Positions 33,063 through 41,322 of a stretch of DNA of 64,000 bases are shown one piece after another (within the stretch, counting starts at the first letter, position 1; every line of letters starts with the position of its first letter). The position numbers and the translations under genes were made by a program. The notes beneath the pieces are model-generated. The model did not search any database. It saw only the letters and a program-made list of their open reading frames with translations, and was not told the DNA's origin. The DNA lies in NCBI RefSeq assembly GCF_004843725.1, contig NZ_CP039451.1:3230001-3294000 (forward strand), read 5' to 3'. Origin of the DNA: Psychroserpens sp. NJDZ02. Its GTDB lineage: Bacteria > Bacteroidota > Bacteroidia > Flavobacteriales > Flavobacteriaceae.

Positions 33063-33857
33063 ATGGGAAGCTTACAGGTTAATGGAATTGCTAATAATGC
33101 TAACATATATTTTCAAGATTCAGTAAATAAACCTAAGTTCGAAATAAATAATTCTGAATTTTCAATTGATGAACTAGAAAAAAGAAATTATATTCTTTAT
33201 TTTGATGGCTCGTCAGACCACGCTTTTGACCAAAATGGGAAAGATAGATTTAATAATGGAAGAAAATTTGCAGAAGATAATTATACTGAAATTACTCAAG
33301 GTCTAGGAAACGAATCTGTTTATTTAGTTTCTCATAGTGAAGGTGGTGCTTATGCAGCTGGAGTAGCAGACTATATACACGAAAAGGGACATACTATTGG
33401 CGAACACATTTTATTATCGCCCGATGAAGGAGATGAATTTGAAATTAATCCAAAGATTCCTAGTTACCAGCTTTTATACATGTTTTTTAGTGATTCTATT
33501 TCAAATAAAAAGTGGATACAAGGGATAAGAGGGCTAAAATTTAAAAAGTGGGATAGTTATTACGCAATTGTAGATTGGGTAGTAAATGAACACAAAATAA
33601 AAGGAGTAACAAAAATGGGAATAGTATATTATCAAGATACTGGTTGGACAGGTGTCCATGGCTGGACAAATGGGAATAGTGTTTTCAAAAAAGTGTCTGA
33701 CTTAAAAGAGGTTAAATCCTTTTTAGTACAAGGTGAACATAATGGAGATTTTTACTCTGGTCAAGACCAAACCAAAGTTAAAAACAGCACTAAGTTTTAC
33801 AGAATTGATGATGAATATATAGTTACTAATTGTCCACCTTTAATAGAAGTAGAATAA
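33063..33857 (+). pseudogene. Lipase-like toxin domain, 5'-truncated by the IS3 element
   Basis: About 260 residues remain; the first five codons of the open frame belong to the IS end, so the native N-terminus is lost. A serine-hydrolase elbow is visible: Ser92 in YLVSHSEGGAYAAGVADYI, with a later Asp (SPDEGDE) and His (GVHGWTNG or GEHNGDF) available for a triad. The remaining N-terminal bit, VNGIANNANIYF, resembles the link to a larger delivery protein. The gene overlaps by one base with a membrane-anchored small protein, as in toxin-immunity pairs. Probably the C-terminal toxin domain of a secreted phospholipase or lipase effector, now without its delivery part. Confidence 0.6.
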
Positions 33858-34297
33858 TGAAAAAAACAATTACAATCATATTAGCTCTATTTGTAACAAC
33901 TGCAATTGGATATTACGCTTATGCTTATATTATTACTATAGGTTCACAACGTATGGAAGTTATTAAAGTAACAGAAAAATTAAAAGCATTAGAGAAAAAG
34001 ATACAAAAAGAAACAAATAGTAATATAAGTACTTTCTTTACACCTATTCCAAAGTTCGAAATTGAAAATTGTCAAGGAAAATTACCTTTAAATCTATATG
34101 TTAATAATGATTCTATAACTCAATCAAAAAAAATATTAGATAATTATATTTTTAAAATTAGTGAAAGAGTTAATAAAGAATTAACAAATAAAAAATGCAT
34201 CGACAGTTTAATAATAGAAGTGTCAATACATCATAAACAAGAAAAAGCAAACAGTTTAAAGCATAAAAAATATAGATATTCATTTCCTGTAAAATAA
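33857..34297 (+). CDS. Membrane-anchored protein, candidate immunity partner of the lipase-like toxin
   Basis: 146 residues from the ATG that overlaps the preceding stop (TAATG), which favours translational coupling. There is one N-terminal membrane helix (TITIILALFVTTAIGYYAYAYIITIG), and the rest would be periplasmic with two cysteines (IENCQGK, NKKCIDS) that could form a disulfide. No known family recognised. The coupling to a lipase-like domain and the periplasmic location suit an immunity function; this is inference only. The stop is followed by CCAACACCA and an IS1182 remnant. Confidence 0.5.
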   Translation: MKKTITIILALFVTTAIGYYAYAYIITIGSQRMEVIKVTEKLKALEKKIQKETNSNISTFFTPIPKFEIENCQGKLPLNLYVNNDSITQSKKILDNYIFKISERVNKELTNKKCIDSLIIEVSIHHKQEKANSLKHKKYRYSFPVK

Positions 34298-34312
34298 CTA
34301 CTACCAACACCA

Positions 34313-34947
34313 GTAACCGTTGCACAAACCCCTTAAAAAAGCACAAAACAGCTTGAAATCTTTGATTTTAAGCTGTTTTTAATTTTGACTCTCCGTATCT
34401 TCTCTAAAATGCAACTAGCTTAAAATATAGCAATTAAGCACTTGTTAGATGGTTTTTGGTGCTTTGAATAAAAGCAAGTAGTCCCGCTATACTTTCTGGT
34501 TGGTTTTTCATATATTTTATATACTTTTTAATATTATATACTGTTGCGGATAGAGGCATACACTTATTAGTTTGTTTAATCCCAAGGGTATTCACTTTAC
34601 CCATGTCTAAAAACTGGGTTAATGTTTCAAAAACAGGGGCTACCGTGCTTTATCGTTTTCCTTTTATATAGCTTCCTTTTTTACTAATTGGTCGTTTCCA
34701 TTTACTGAAGAAAACAGCTGTTAGGAAAACGCAATGGCAGAACGTGTAAATGGCATCTTAAAAGATGAATTTTATTTCGATCAAACCTTTGATAACTTGG
34801 GACACGCAAAGAGCGCTGCAAAAAATGCAATTAATTTATACAACCAAGTAAGATTACATTTATCTTTAGATTATATAACAACTAATATGATATATAAAGT
34901 ATCAGCTTAATTCAATTTTAACCTGTAGCCATATTTCAGGACAAGAC
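34313..34947 (-). mobile_element. Chimeric IS1182/IS3 remnant 2
   Basis: Begins GTAACCGTTGCACAAAC directly after ...CCAACACCA, carries the IS1182 hairpin and decayed transposase C-terminus, then the same linker (TTGGTCGT...CCATTTACTGA) and IS3 orfB 3' end as the copy at 28.3 kb, ending TTTCAGGACAAGACATT four bases before the next gene. Several stops and substitutions; not functional. Confidence 0.8.
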
Positions 34948-34950
34948 ATT

Positions 34951-35577
34951 ATGAAAAAACTACATTATATAACTATACTAATTGTTTTTATTCTGTTTTC
35001 TTGCCAATCGCAAGATAAAAAAGAGATTAAAGAGAATGGAGATTATGCCATAGGAGAATATTTAAATGATACTAAAGAAGGTCTTTGGGAATATTATCGT
35101 TCAAGTGGAAATTTAGACGAAGTAGGTAATTATCAAAATGGAGAAAAAAATGGACTTTGGAAAAGATACTTTAAAGATGGAAAAGAGCAATTAGCTTTTG
35201 ATAAAAAATATAAAAAGGGGCAAATAGACATCAATTCTGAATATTACAAAGGAGGGAAAGATCGGTTAGTTTTTGAAATAAAATATGAAAACGATTTGAA
35301 GAATGGAAGTTCTGTTTTTTTTTATAGAAATGGTGAATTAATGAAAGCAGGTGAATACAAAAATGATATTGAAACAGGTGAATGGAAATATTATTACGAA
35401 TCTGGAAAATTAATGGTAATTAGACAGTATGTTAAAGGAAAAGAGTTTGGTGAAAGAAAGTCTTTCTTTGAAAATGGGAATTTAATGTCTATTGGAAATT
35501 ATGTTAATGACATAAAATCTGGAGCTTGGAAATACTATAATGAAAACGGAGATTTAATTAAGATTGAAGAAAATTAA
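34951..35577 (+). CDS. MORN-variant repeat lipoprotein (YwqK-like)
   Basis: 208 residues with a lipoprotein signal (MKKLHYITILIVFILFSC, Cys18). At least six MORN-variant repeats follow, of the form NGxKxGxWKYYxxxGxLxxxxxY (for example GLWEYYRSSGNLDEVGNY, GEWKYYYESGKLMVIRQY, GAWKYYNENGDLIKIEEN). Proteins of this kind are named YwqK-family antitoxins by similarity to a Bacillus immunity protein; here the lipobox places it at the cell envelope. Single gene between two chimeric IS remnants, in the position of a cassette. Role as immunity protein is possible but not shown. Confidence 0.75.
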   Translation: MKKLHYITILIVFILFSCQSQDKKEIKENGDYAIGEYLNDTKEGLWEYYRSSGNLDEVGNYQNGEKNGLWKRYFKDGKEQLAFDKKYKKGQIDINSEYYKGGKDRLVFEIKYENDLKNGSSVFFYRNGELMKAGEYKNDIETGEWKYYYESGKLMVIRQYVKGKEFGERKSFFENGNLMSIGNYVNDIKSGAWKYYNENGDLIKIEEN

Positions 35578-35592
35578 CGTTTTCTAACACTA

Positions 35593-36010
35593 ATAACCGT
35601 TGCACAACCCCTTAAAAAAGCATAAAAAGAGCTTAAAATCTATGATTTTAAGCTCTTTTTAATTTCCATTCTCCGTATTTTCTCTAAAATGCAAGTGGCT
35701 TAAAACATAGTATTTAAAGACTTATTAGGTGATTTTTGGTGCTTTTAATAAAAGCAAATAGTCCCGCTATACTTTCTGGTCCATTTTTCATATGTTTTAA
35801 ATACTTTTTAAGATTATAGGCTGTTGCAGATAGATCCATACACTTATTAGCTTGTTTAATCTCAAGGGTATCCACTTTTCCATGCCTAAAAAGGGGGTTA
35901 ATGTTTCAAAAAAAACATGGGCTACCGTACTTTGTTGTTTTCCTTTTATACAGCTTCCTTTTTTAATAATTGGTCGTCTCCATTTACTGAACAAAATTCA
36001 GGACAAAACA
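35593..36010 (-). mobile_element. Chimeric IS1182/IS3 remnant 3 (shortened)
   Basis: Starts ATAACCGTTGCACAACCCC right after ...CTAACACTA; it contains the hairpin, the decayed transposase C-terminus and the linker, but the IS3 part is cut to the last bases (TTCAGGACAAAACA). Frame-disrupted throughout. Confidence 0.75.
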
Positions 36011-36040
36011 GCTAAAACAAAAATTACGATACAAAATAAA

Positions 36041-36070
36041 TTGTAGATTAAAAATTTAAAATTACATTTA
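36041..36070 (+). promoter_or_regulatory. Candidate promoter of the tyrosine leader and tyrS
   Basis: TTG at 36041-36043 and TACATTTA at 36063-36070 (seven of eight to TAnnTTTG) with 19 bases between, the flavobacterial -33/-7 spacing. It would start transcription at or next to the leader ATG at 36075. No other good promoter is seen between the IS remnant and tyrS. Confidence 0.4.
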
Positions 36071-36074
36071 GAAA

Positions 36075-36179
36075 ATGAAAAGATTGAATAACATATTACG
36101 CCTTCCTTATTTCAGCACTTATTATAACAAAATAATATCTGCTCGGAATGTCTATGTGTATACTTCAAATAATAACTGA
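36075..36179 (+). CDS. Tyrosine-rich leader peptide of tyrS
   Basis: A 34-codon frame with Tyr at codons 12, 16, 17, 27 and 29, ending 67 bases before tyrS. Five Tyr codons in 34 is several times the usual frequency. Codons 23-24 (GCTCGG, 36141-36146) are complementary to CCGAGC (36210-36215) in the 5' arm of the terminator hairpin, so stalling at the paired Tyr codons 16-17 would leave an antiterminator free to form. This is the design of a leader-peptide attenuator sensing charged tRNA-Tyr. Peptide expression itself is unproven, and random AT-rich DNA gives Tyr codons fairly often. Confidence 0.5.
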   Translation: MKRLNNILRLPYFSTYYNKIISARNVYVYTSNNN

Positions 36180-36204
36180 TAATTATAAATTATAACATAA
36201 CTAT

Positions 36205-36234
36205 AAAGCCCGAGCATTTGCTCGGGCTTTTTTT
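36205..36234 (+). terminator. Intrinsic terminator 12 bases before the tyrS start (attenuator)
   Basis: A perfect 11-bp stem AAAGCCCGAGC/GCTCGGGCTTT with an ATTT loop and a run of T. It ends 12 bases before the tyrS ATG, too close for another promoter to fit, so tyrS can only be expressed by read-through. With the Tyr-rich leader upstream it is best read as an attenuator. Confidence 0.8.
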
Positions 36235-36246
36235 ATTTAAAAAAAT

Positions 36247-37455
36247 ATGGAAACAATAAATAGATTAAAAGAAAATGTAGAGATCCTTCTTCCAGAAAAT
36301 GGATTGGAAGAAAAGTTAGAACAAGCGAAAAAAGAGAATCGAAAGCTCATTATAAAACTTGGTTTTGACCCAACTGCACCAGATTTACACTTAGGACACG
36401 CAGTTGTACTAAAAAAACTCAGAGAGTTTCAAGATTTAGGGCATCAGGTTATAATTTTAGTTGGAGATTTTACAGCAAGAATTGGCGACCCTACAGGAAA
36501 GAACAAAAGTAGAAAACCATTATCAGTAGAAGCTGTTAAACATAATGCTGAAACATACTTAAATCAATTATCTAAAATCATAGACATTGATAAAGTTAAA
36601 ATAGTTTATAATTCTGAATGGTTAGACAAATTATCATTTACAGAAGTGATTCAAGTTTTATCAAAAGTGACCGCTGCTCAGCTTATGAATAGAAATGATT
36701 TTAATAAACGGTTTACTGAAAATACACCAATTGCAATGCACGAGATGGTCTACCCGATTTTACAAGGTTTTGACTCGGTAGAAATTAAAGCAGACATTGA
36801 AATGGGAGGCACAGACCAACTTTTTAACTGTACAATGGGGAGGAAACTTCAGGAAACTTTTGACATGAATCCACAAATTGTAATGTGTATGCCATTATTA
36901 AAAGGACTTGATGGAATAGAAAAAATGAGCAAGTCGTTAAATAATATCATTGGATTAACAGATAATCCAAAGGATATGTTTGGAAAAACGATGTCTATTC
37001 CTGATAATTTGATTGAGGAATTCCTTCATTTAACAACCGATTTCTCTTTAAATGAAAAAAAAGCAATTAAAACCAGATTAGACAATGGAGAAAACCCAAT
37101 GGAAATTAAAAAAATAATTGCTAAAAATATTATTACTCAATACCATAATAGCAGCCTAGCTCAACAAGCAGAAGAACATTTTAAAAACCAATTTCAGAAC
37201 AAGAAATTTGAAGACAAAGAATTTGAACCCGTATTAATTAATAATATCCAACAAGAAAAAAAGACAATTAAATTAATAGATTTATGTGTTCAATTAAAAA
37301 AAGGGTTATCAAAATCGGCTATCCGGAGATTAATTGAAGATGGTGCAGTGCAAGTTAATTTGAAAAAAGACAAAGATATAAATACAGAAATAACCATAAA
37401 ATCAGGTACAAAAATAAAAATAGGAAAAAGAGATTTTTACGAATTAATAGAATAA
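36247..37455 (+). CDS. tyrS: Tyrosyl-tRNA synthetase (cassette-borne, TyrZ-like)
   Basis: 402 residues; charges tRNA-Tyr with tyrosine. The class I signature is HLGH at residues 48-51, in GFDPTAPDLHLGHAVVL, and KMSKS at 226-230; the tyrosine pocket motif IEMGGTDQLFNC is present, and a C-terminal S4 RNA-binding domain (LKKGLSKSAIRRLIEDGAVQVN) ends the protein. The type (FDPTAPDLHLGH, about 400 residues) is the TyrZ/TyrS2 kind rather than the ~430-residue enzyme I would expect as the flavobacterial housekeeping copy. Lying among accessory cassettes it is probably an extra, acquired enzyme, perhaps giving resistance to a TyrRS inhibitor. It is complete and preceded by an attenuator-like leader. 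Confidence 0.92.
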   Translation: METINRLKENVEILLPENGLEEKLEQAKKENRKLIIKLGFDPTAPDLHLGHAVVLKKLREFQDLGHQVIILVGDFTARIGDPTGKNKSRKPLSVEAVKHNAETYLNQLSKIIDIDKVKIVYNSEWLDKLSFTEVIQVLSKVTAAQLMNRNDFNKRFTENTPIAMHEMVYPILQGFDSVEIKADIEMGGTDQLFNCTMGRKLQETFDMNPQIVMCMPLLKGLDGIEKMSKSLNNIIGLTDNPKDMFGKTMSIPDNLIEEFLHLTTDFSLNEKKAIKTRLDNGENPMEIKKIIAKNIITQYHNSSLAQQAEEHFKNQFQNKKFEDKEFEPVLINNIQQEKKTIKLIDLCVQLKKGLSKSAIRRLIEDGAVQVNLKKDKDINTEITIKSGTKIKIGKRDFYELIE

Positions 37456-37473
37456 AGCCGGCTGCTAACACTA

Positions 37474-37987
37474 ATAACCGTTGCACAACCCCTTAAAAAA
37501 GAACAAAAACAGCTTAAAATATTTAAATTTAAGCTGTTTTTAATTTTGACTCTCCGTATTTTTTATAAAATGCAAGTGGCTTAAAACATAGCATTTAAAC
37601 ACTTATTAGCTTGTTTAATCCCAAGGGTATTCACTTTTCCCATGCCTAAAAACGGGGTTAGTGTACCAAAAAAAAGGGCTACCGTGCTTTGTCGTTTTCC
37701 TTTTATACAGCTTCCTTTTTTACTAATTGGTCGTCACCCTTTACTGAACAATACGCTTGTTAAGAAAATGCCATGACAGAACGTGTAAATGGCATCTTAA
37801 AAGATGAATTTTATTTCGATCAAACCTTTGATAATGTGAGCCACGCAAAGAGAGCTGCAAAAAATGCAAAAAAATTATACAACGAAGTAAGATTACATTT
37901 ATCTTTAGATTATAAAACTCCTAATATGGTATATAAATTAGCAGCTTAATTTTATTTTAGGCAGTAGCCATATTGTAGGGCTAGACA
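37474..37987 (-). mobile_element. Chimeric IS1182/IS3 remnant 4
   Basis: Starts ATAACCGTTGCACAACCCC after ...GCTAACACTA behind tyrS. It keeps the hairpin arms, part of the IS1182 transposase C-terminus with an internal deletion, the TTGGTCGT linker and the IS3 orfB 3' end, and stops at ...GGGCTAGACATTAAAGC. More diverged than remnants 1-3. Confidence 0.75.
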
Positions 37988-37997
37988 TTAAAGCAAA

Positions 37998-38504
37998 TTG
38001 GAAGAAACTAACAAGCCTAGATTAAATATATTAATAAAAGTTCCGATTATAATTATTTCTATTGTTGTTTTAATTATTGATTATAACCAATTAGTAGATT
38101 ACTATACAACAGTTGGAAATAATGGTGGAATTTCTGAGTATTTCAAAATTGCATTTAGTACTTCAATTCTAAGGACATCTCTTTTGCTTATCATTCCTTT
38201 AAGTGGAGTTTTTATTAATAATAAAATTGGATGGTTACTAGTTTGTTCATTCTATTATTTTTGGCTTTTATTTTTTATTTATTTTTCTATAAGTACAGAG
38301 TTAGAAAGAGACGGAACAATTGTATTAGTTGCTGGTGTAATTATAATCTCTATCTTTTCATTATTATTAATGAATAGTTATGAAAACAGTAAATTAGTTT
38401 ATGGAATAAAAAGAAGTGATTTATTAAAAACAAACATCGCTGCATCCATTATAGCAATAATTGAAATACTACTTATAGTTTTATTGGATTTCACAAAATC
38501 ATAA
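37998..38504 (+). CDS. Four-helix membrane protein of unknown function
   Basis: 168 residues with a TTG start (LEETNKPRLNILIKV); no in-frame ATG is available ahead of the first helix. Four hydrophobic spans are visible (about residues 10-30, 50-75, 80-105 and 145-165). No family recognised. It has the same layout as cassette genes: an IS3-derived GACATT leader before it and, after the stop, TTATAACA and a further IS1182 remnant. Function unknown. Confidence 0.55.
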   Translation: MEETNKPRLNILIKVPIIIISIVVLIIDYNQLVDYYTTVGNNGGISEYFKIAFSTSILRTSLLLIIPLSGVFINNKIGWLLVCSFYYFWLLFFIYFSISTELERDGTIVLVAGVIIISIFSLLLMNSYENSKLVYGIKRSDLLKTNIAASIIAIIEILLIVLLDFTKS

Positions 38505-38524
38505 TATAACGTGTTATAACAAAA

Positions 38525-38830
38525 GTAACCGTTGATCAACCCCATAATGTTTTAATAAACTGAATAAATTAAGCCTTTTTAAGAGTCTTAATTTTATTAT
38601 TTATTAAGATTTACCTTAATTTTGATACGCTTAAATGGAAGTCTATGACCTTGTGAACTAGTATTATTTCAAAAAACAAATCCCCAAATGTTTTTGCTCT
38701 ATTTTGGACAAACTTTAAATGCTTTTTAAGCTTATAAGCTATCGCTGACAGATTTATAATCTTGATGGATAGTGTAATACCTGTTTTATTTGTTAGCTTT
38801 TTTAAATTATTAGATGTTTATCTCAATAAT
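38525..38830 (-). mobile_element. Highly diverged IS1182 remnant at the right edge of the array
   Basis: Starts GTAACCGTTGATCAACCCC and later has GCTTTTTAAGCTTATAAGCTATCGCTGACAG in pieces that align with the transposase C-terminal region of the intact copy (ACTTTTTAAG, TAGGCTGTTGCGGATAG). No open frame. It is the last recognisable accessory sequence; 38831-38958 shows nothing further. Confidence 0.6.
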
Positions 38831-38958
38831 ATTTCTGCTTATAATCCATAATATTAAAGTGATAATTTGTTGTTGTAAAGGAAGTAGAAGTATGGGGTTA
38901 GATTTTTATACGTGATTTGTTTAATTAGTATTACGTTTTGAAGATAAGTGCTGATATT

Positions 38959-39002
38959 AAAAAACAACCTGAGTATAAAGATTGATACTTAGGTTGTTTT
39001 TA
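38959..39002. terminator. Terminator between the accessory region and the PhoD-like gene
   Basis: AAAAACAACCTGAGTAT pairs with ATACTTAGGTTGTTTTT around an eight-base loop. A- and T-rich on the two sides, so it can act in both directions. It lies just beyond the stop of the minus-strand phosphatase gene. Confidence 0.75.
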
Positions 39003-39018
39003 TGATATAGTTAGGTTA

Positions 39019-40755
39019 TTATAGGGTTATCGAGTGTCCTATTATGGTTGAAAAGGATTCTGAAAAAACAGAGTCTACATATATCCAATCGGATGTTGCA
39101 GTTCCAGGACTAAATGTAACTTCCATATAACCACGTCTAGCAGAATCAAAATAATTTAATCCATCTATTAATAGTGTTATGGCGTCCTGAAAACTATTAA
39201 CAAAAGTAGGGGAGGACCCTAAGTAAGTATCAAAACCTGGCGAGCTTACAGAAGATGTTGCCAACTCTGTAACAGTTACATTTTCGCTGTTGGATACTAC
39301 TGTGTTGGACCAAGCATTATGTGTGTCTCCAGCTAAAACAACGACTTTTTTACCAGCAAAGGCTTCAAGGATTATTTCTCTTTCGGCAGGGTAACCATCC
39401 CAAGCATCTAAGTTGTAAGGTAAAACCGTATTGATTCTTGCTAATTCATACGCCGTTAGACTAGGATCGTTATTAAGTACTCTTAGTTTTAGTTGCACTA
39501 ATTCTTCTAATTGTTGCTGAAACAGTTGCATAGAATCGGAAGAGGCAGATCCTGTCGCACTTACTTCTCCAATAATAGTACCTAAAGCGCTTAATAATTC
39601 GGCAGGAATCATCATTTTACCCATTAATACTTGTTGGCCTAATACTTGCCATTCTGCACTATTGCTAGCAACTTCATTTAATAACCAGTTTTTTTGCGTT
39701 GTACCTAACATTGTTCTATTAGGATTTAACCAGTCTTGTTGAAATGTTGTAGTATCAAAATCACCTGAAGCATTAAAATAATCTGTGATTTCTAATTGCT
39801 TTTCTCTATCAACTAGTCTGGTGTCTAGCATTACTAAATTAACTAAGTTTCCTATTTGAAAACTTCTATAAATAATACTAGCATCGTTAGTCATTGCAGG
39901 TAAATACTCGCTATAGGCTTGTAACGCATTTTGTTTTCTTACTTCAAAAGCCCCTTCATTATCTTGATGGTTTTGTGCACCATCTTTATACGTGTCGTTT
40001 GTTATTTCATGATCATCCCAAACGGCTATAAATGGTTTTTTTTGATGCAATAACATTAGATTTTCATCACTTCTGTATTGCTTATATCTTGCTCTATAAT
40101 CTTCTAATGAAATAATTTCATGCGCTGGACTATGAGTTCTACCTAAAGTCTCTGTAAACGCATTTGTACCATATTGACCAGCACCATATTCATAAATATA
40201 ATCACCTAAATGAACAACGATATCGATATTTGATGTGGCCATCGTACTATAGACATTAAATAATCCAGCAGCATAATTAGCACAAGAGGTCACACCAATT
40301 TTTACCTGATCAACTCCTCCGGAAGGTAATGTTATAGTTTCACCAATTGGAGAAACAGTAGCATCATTGCTATTAATAAAACGGTAATACAATTTTTGGT
40401 CGGCTTGTAAGTTTTGTACTTCGACAGCTACTGTAAAATCGCGAGAACTATCTGTTGTAACTTCTCCACTTCTTACTAAATTAGAAAACATAACATCTGT
40501 TGCAATTTGCCATGTTAGAGTCGCAGTTGTGCTATTTGAGGTGTATCTAGTCCAGATGATGACTTGCGATTGCGTAGGGTCGAAACTTGCAACACCATAT
40601 TCATAATTTGTTTCGTCTAGGTGTTCTGGGATTATACTTGGGTCGCTTAAATCATCATCGTTTGAGCAACTAATAAAATTTGGAATCAATATAATGCCTC
40701 CTGTTGCTAATAATGTGTTTTTTAAAAATGACCGTCTGTTAAATTGTTTATTCAT
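39019..40755 (-). CDS. phoD: PhoD-like alkaline phosphatase / phosphodiesterase
   Basis: 578 residues. The N-terminus NRRSFLKNTLLATGGIILIPNFISCS carries a Tat-type RRSFL motif and a lipobox-like FISC, so export as a folded, probably lipid-anchored protein is likely. An N-terminal Fn-III-like domain (to ~145) is followed by the metallophosphatase domain with VVHLGDYIYEYG, AVWDDHEITND and AGDTHNAWSNTV, the metal-binding motifs of PhoD. PhoD enzymes release phosphate from mono- and diesters using iron and calcium. No Pho box is recognised. Core gene just outside the cassette region. Confidence 0.9.
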   Translation of the reverse strand: MNKQFNRRSFLKNTLLATGGIILIPNFISCSNDDDLSDPSIIPEHLDETNYEYGVASFDPTQSQVIIWTRYTSNSTTATLTWQIATDVMFSNLVRSGEVTTDSSRDFTVAVEVQNLQADQKLYYRFINSNDATVSPIGETITLPSGGVDQVKIGVTSCANYAAGLFNVYSTMATSNIDIVVHLGDYIYEYGAGQYGTNAFTETLGRTHSPAHEIISLEDYRARYKQYRSDENLMLLHQKKPFIAVWDDHEITNDTYKDGAQNHQDNEGAFEVRKQNALQAYSEYLPAMTNDASIIYRSFQIGNLVNLVMLDTRLVDREKQLEITDYFNASGDFDTTTFQQDWLNPNRTMLGTTQKNWLLNEVASNSAEWQVLGQQVLMGKMMIPAELLSALGTIIGEVSATGSASSDSMQLFQQQLEELVQLKLRVLNNDPSLTAYELARINTVLPYNLDAWDGYPAEREIILEAFAGKKVVVLAGDTHNAWSNTVVSNSENVTVTELATSSVSSPGFDTYLGSSPTFVNSFQDAITLLIDGLNYFDSARRGYMEVTFSPGTATSDWIYVDSVFSESFSTIIGHSITL

Positions 40756-40911
40756 TTTGATTGGTTTTTTATATATGCATAGTTAATTCTTCCATGTTAT
40801 TTGTGAGTTATTTTGATGTTATGAATAAATTAAATGCTACTCTATTTTGAGAGATGTAACATTTTTGCGTTTTATACGTCTTATAAGTATCAATCATTAA
40901 ATCAAATCGCT

Positions 40912-41250
40912 ATGACACAAAACAGAGAATTATTAGTATTAACCCATTTAAGTCAATTGGTATCCTTAATTATAGGGTGTGGTAGCTTAATAGCGCCTTT
41001 AGTATTGTGGATAACACAAAAAGATAAAATATATCAAATGGATACGCATGGAAAAAGCATTGTAAACTTTCAGTTAAGTTTAGTGCTTTTATATGTAGTA
41101 TGTGTGCCCTTAATACTGCTATTTGGATTAGGTTTTTTAGGTTGGTTCGTTTTAGGTGTAATCTCGATTATATATCCAATAATAAACGCTGTGAAAGTTA
41201 GTCAAGGCGAAAACCCAGAATACCCTTTATCTTTTAATTTTATTAGTTAG
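40912..41250 (+). CDS. DUF4870 membrane protein
   Basis: 112 residues from the ATG at 40912. The frame is open upstream, but MTQNRELLVLTHLSQL is the usual DUF4870 start. Features are LTHLSQLVSLI, the GKSIVNFQ motif between helices and three transmembrane spans. Function not known for the family. Single gene followed by a strong terminator. Confidence 0.85.
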   Translation: MTQNRELLVLTHLSQLVSLIIGCGSLIAPLVLWITQKDKIYQMDTHGKSIVNFQLSLVLLYVVCVPLILLFGLGFLGWFVLGVISIIYPIINAVKVSQGENPEYPLSFNFIS

Positions 41251-41272
41251 TTATATTAATTTGATAAAGTGA

Positions 41273-41301
41273 AAAACGCAACCTGTGAGGGTTGCGTTTT
41301 T
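41273..41301. terminator. Terminator after the DUF4870 gene
   Basis: AAAACGCAACC pairs with GGTTGCGTTTT around a short loop, followed by T on the plus strand. It lies between two convergent genes and probably serves both. Confidence 0.8.
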
Positions 41302-41322
41302 AGTTTTAAATAATATTTGGTG

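Larger units (their letters stand above)
31859..33076 (-). mobile_element. IS3-family (IS407-like) insertion sequence, intact
   Basis: 1.22 kb with ends TGTAGGCTTCCCCAAATTAGAACTG (left) and, read inward from the right, TGTAAGCTTCCCATAAAACC followed by GAACTG. It carries orfA and orfB on the minus strand joined at a run of seven A. It truncates the toxin-like gene to its right. No matching target duplication was seen, which suggests a later rearrangement. Confidence 0.8.

Noticed and set aside
35852..36046. Short plus-strand frame ahead of tyrS
   Set aside because: It is an antisense reading of the IS1182/IS3 remnant.
36205..36234. Hairpin before tyrS as a simple terminator of an upstream gene
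   Set aside because: The region upstream holds only an IS remnant and the leader frame, and the hairpin is too near the tyrS start to leave room for a promoter, so attenuation explains it better.
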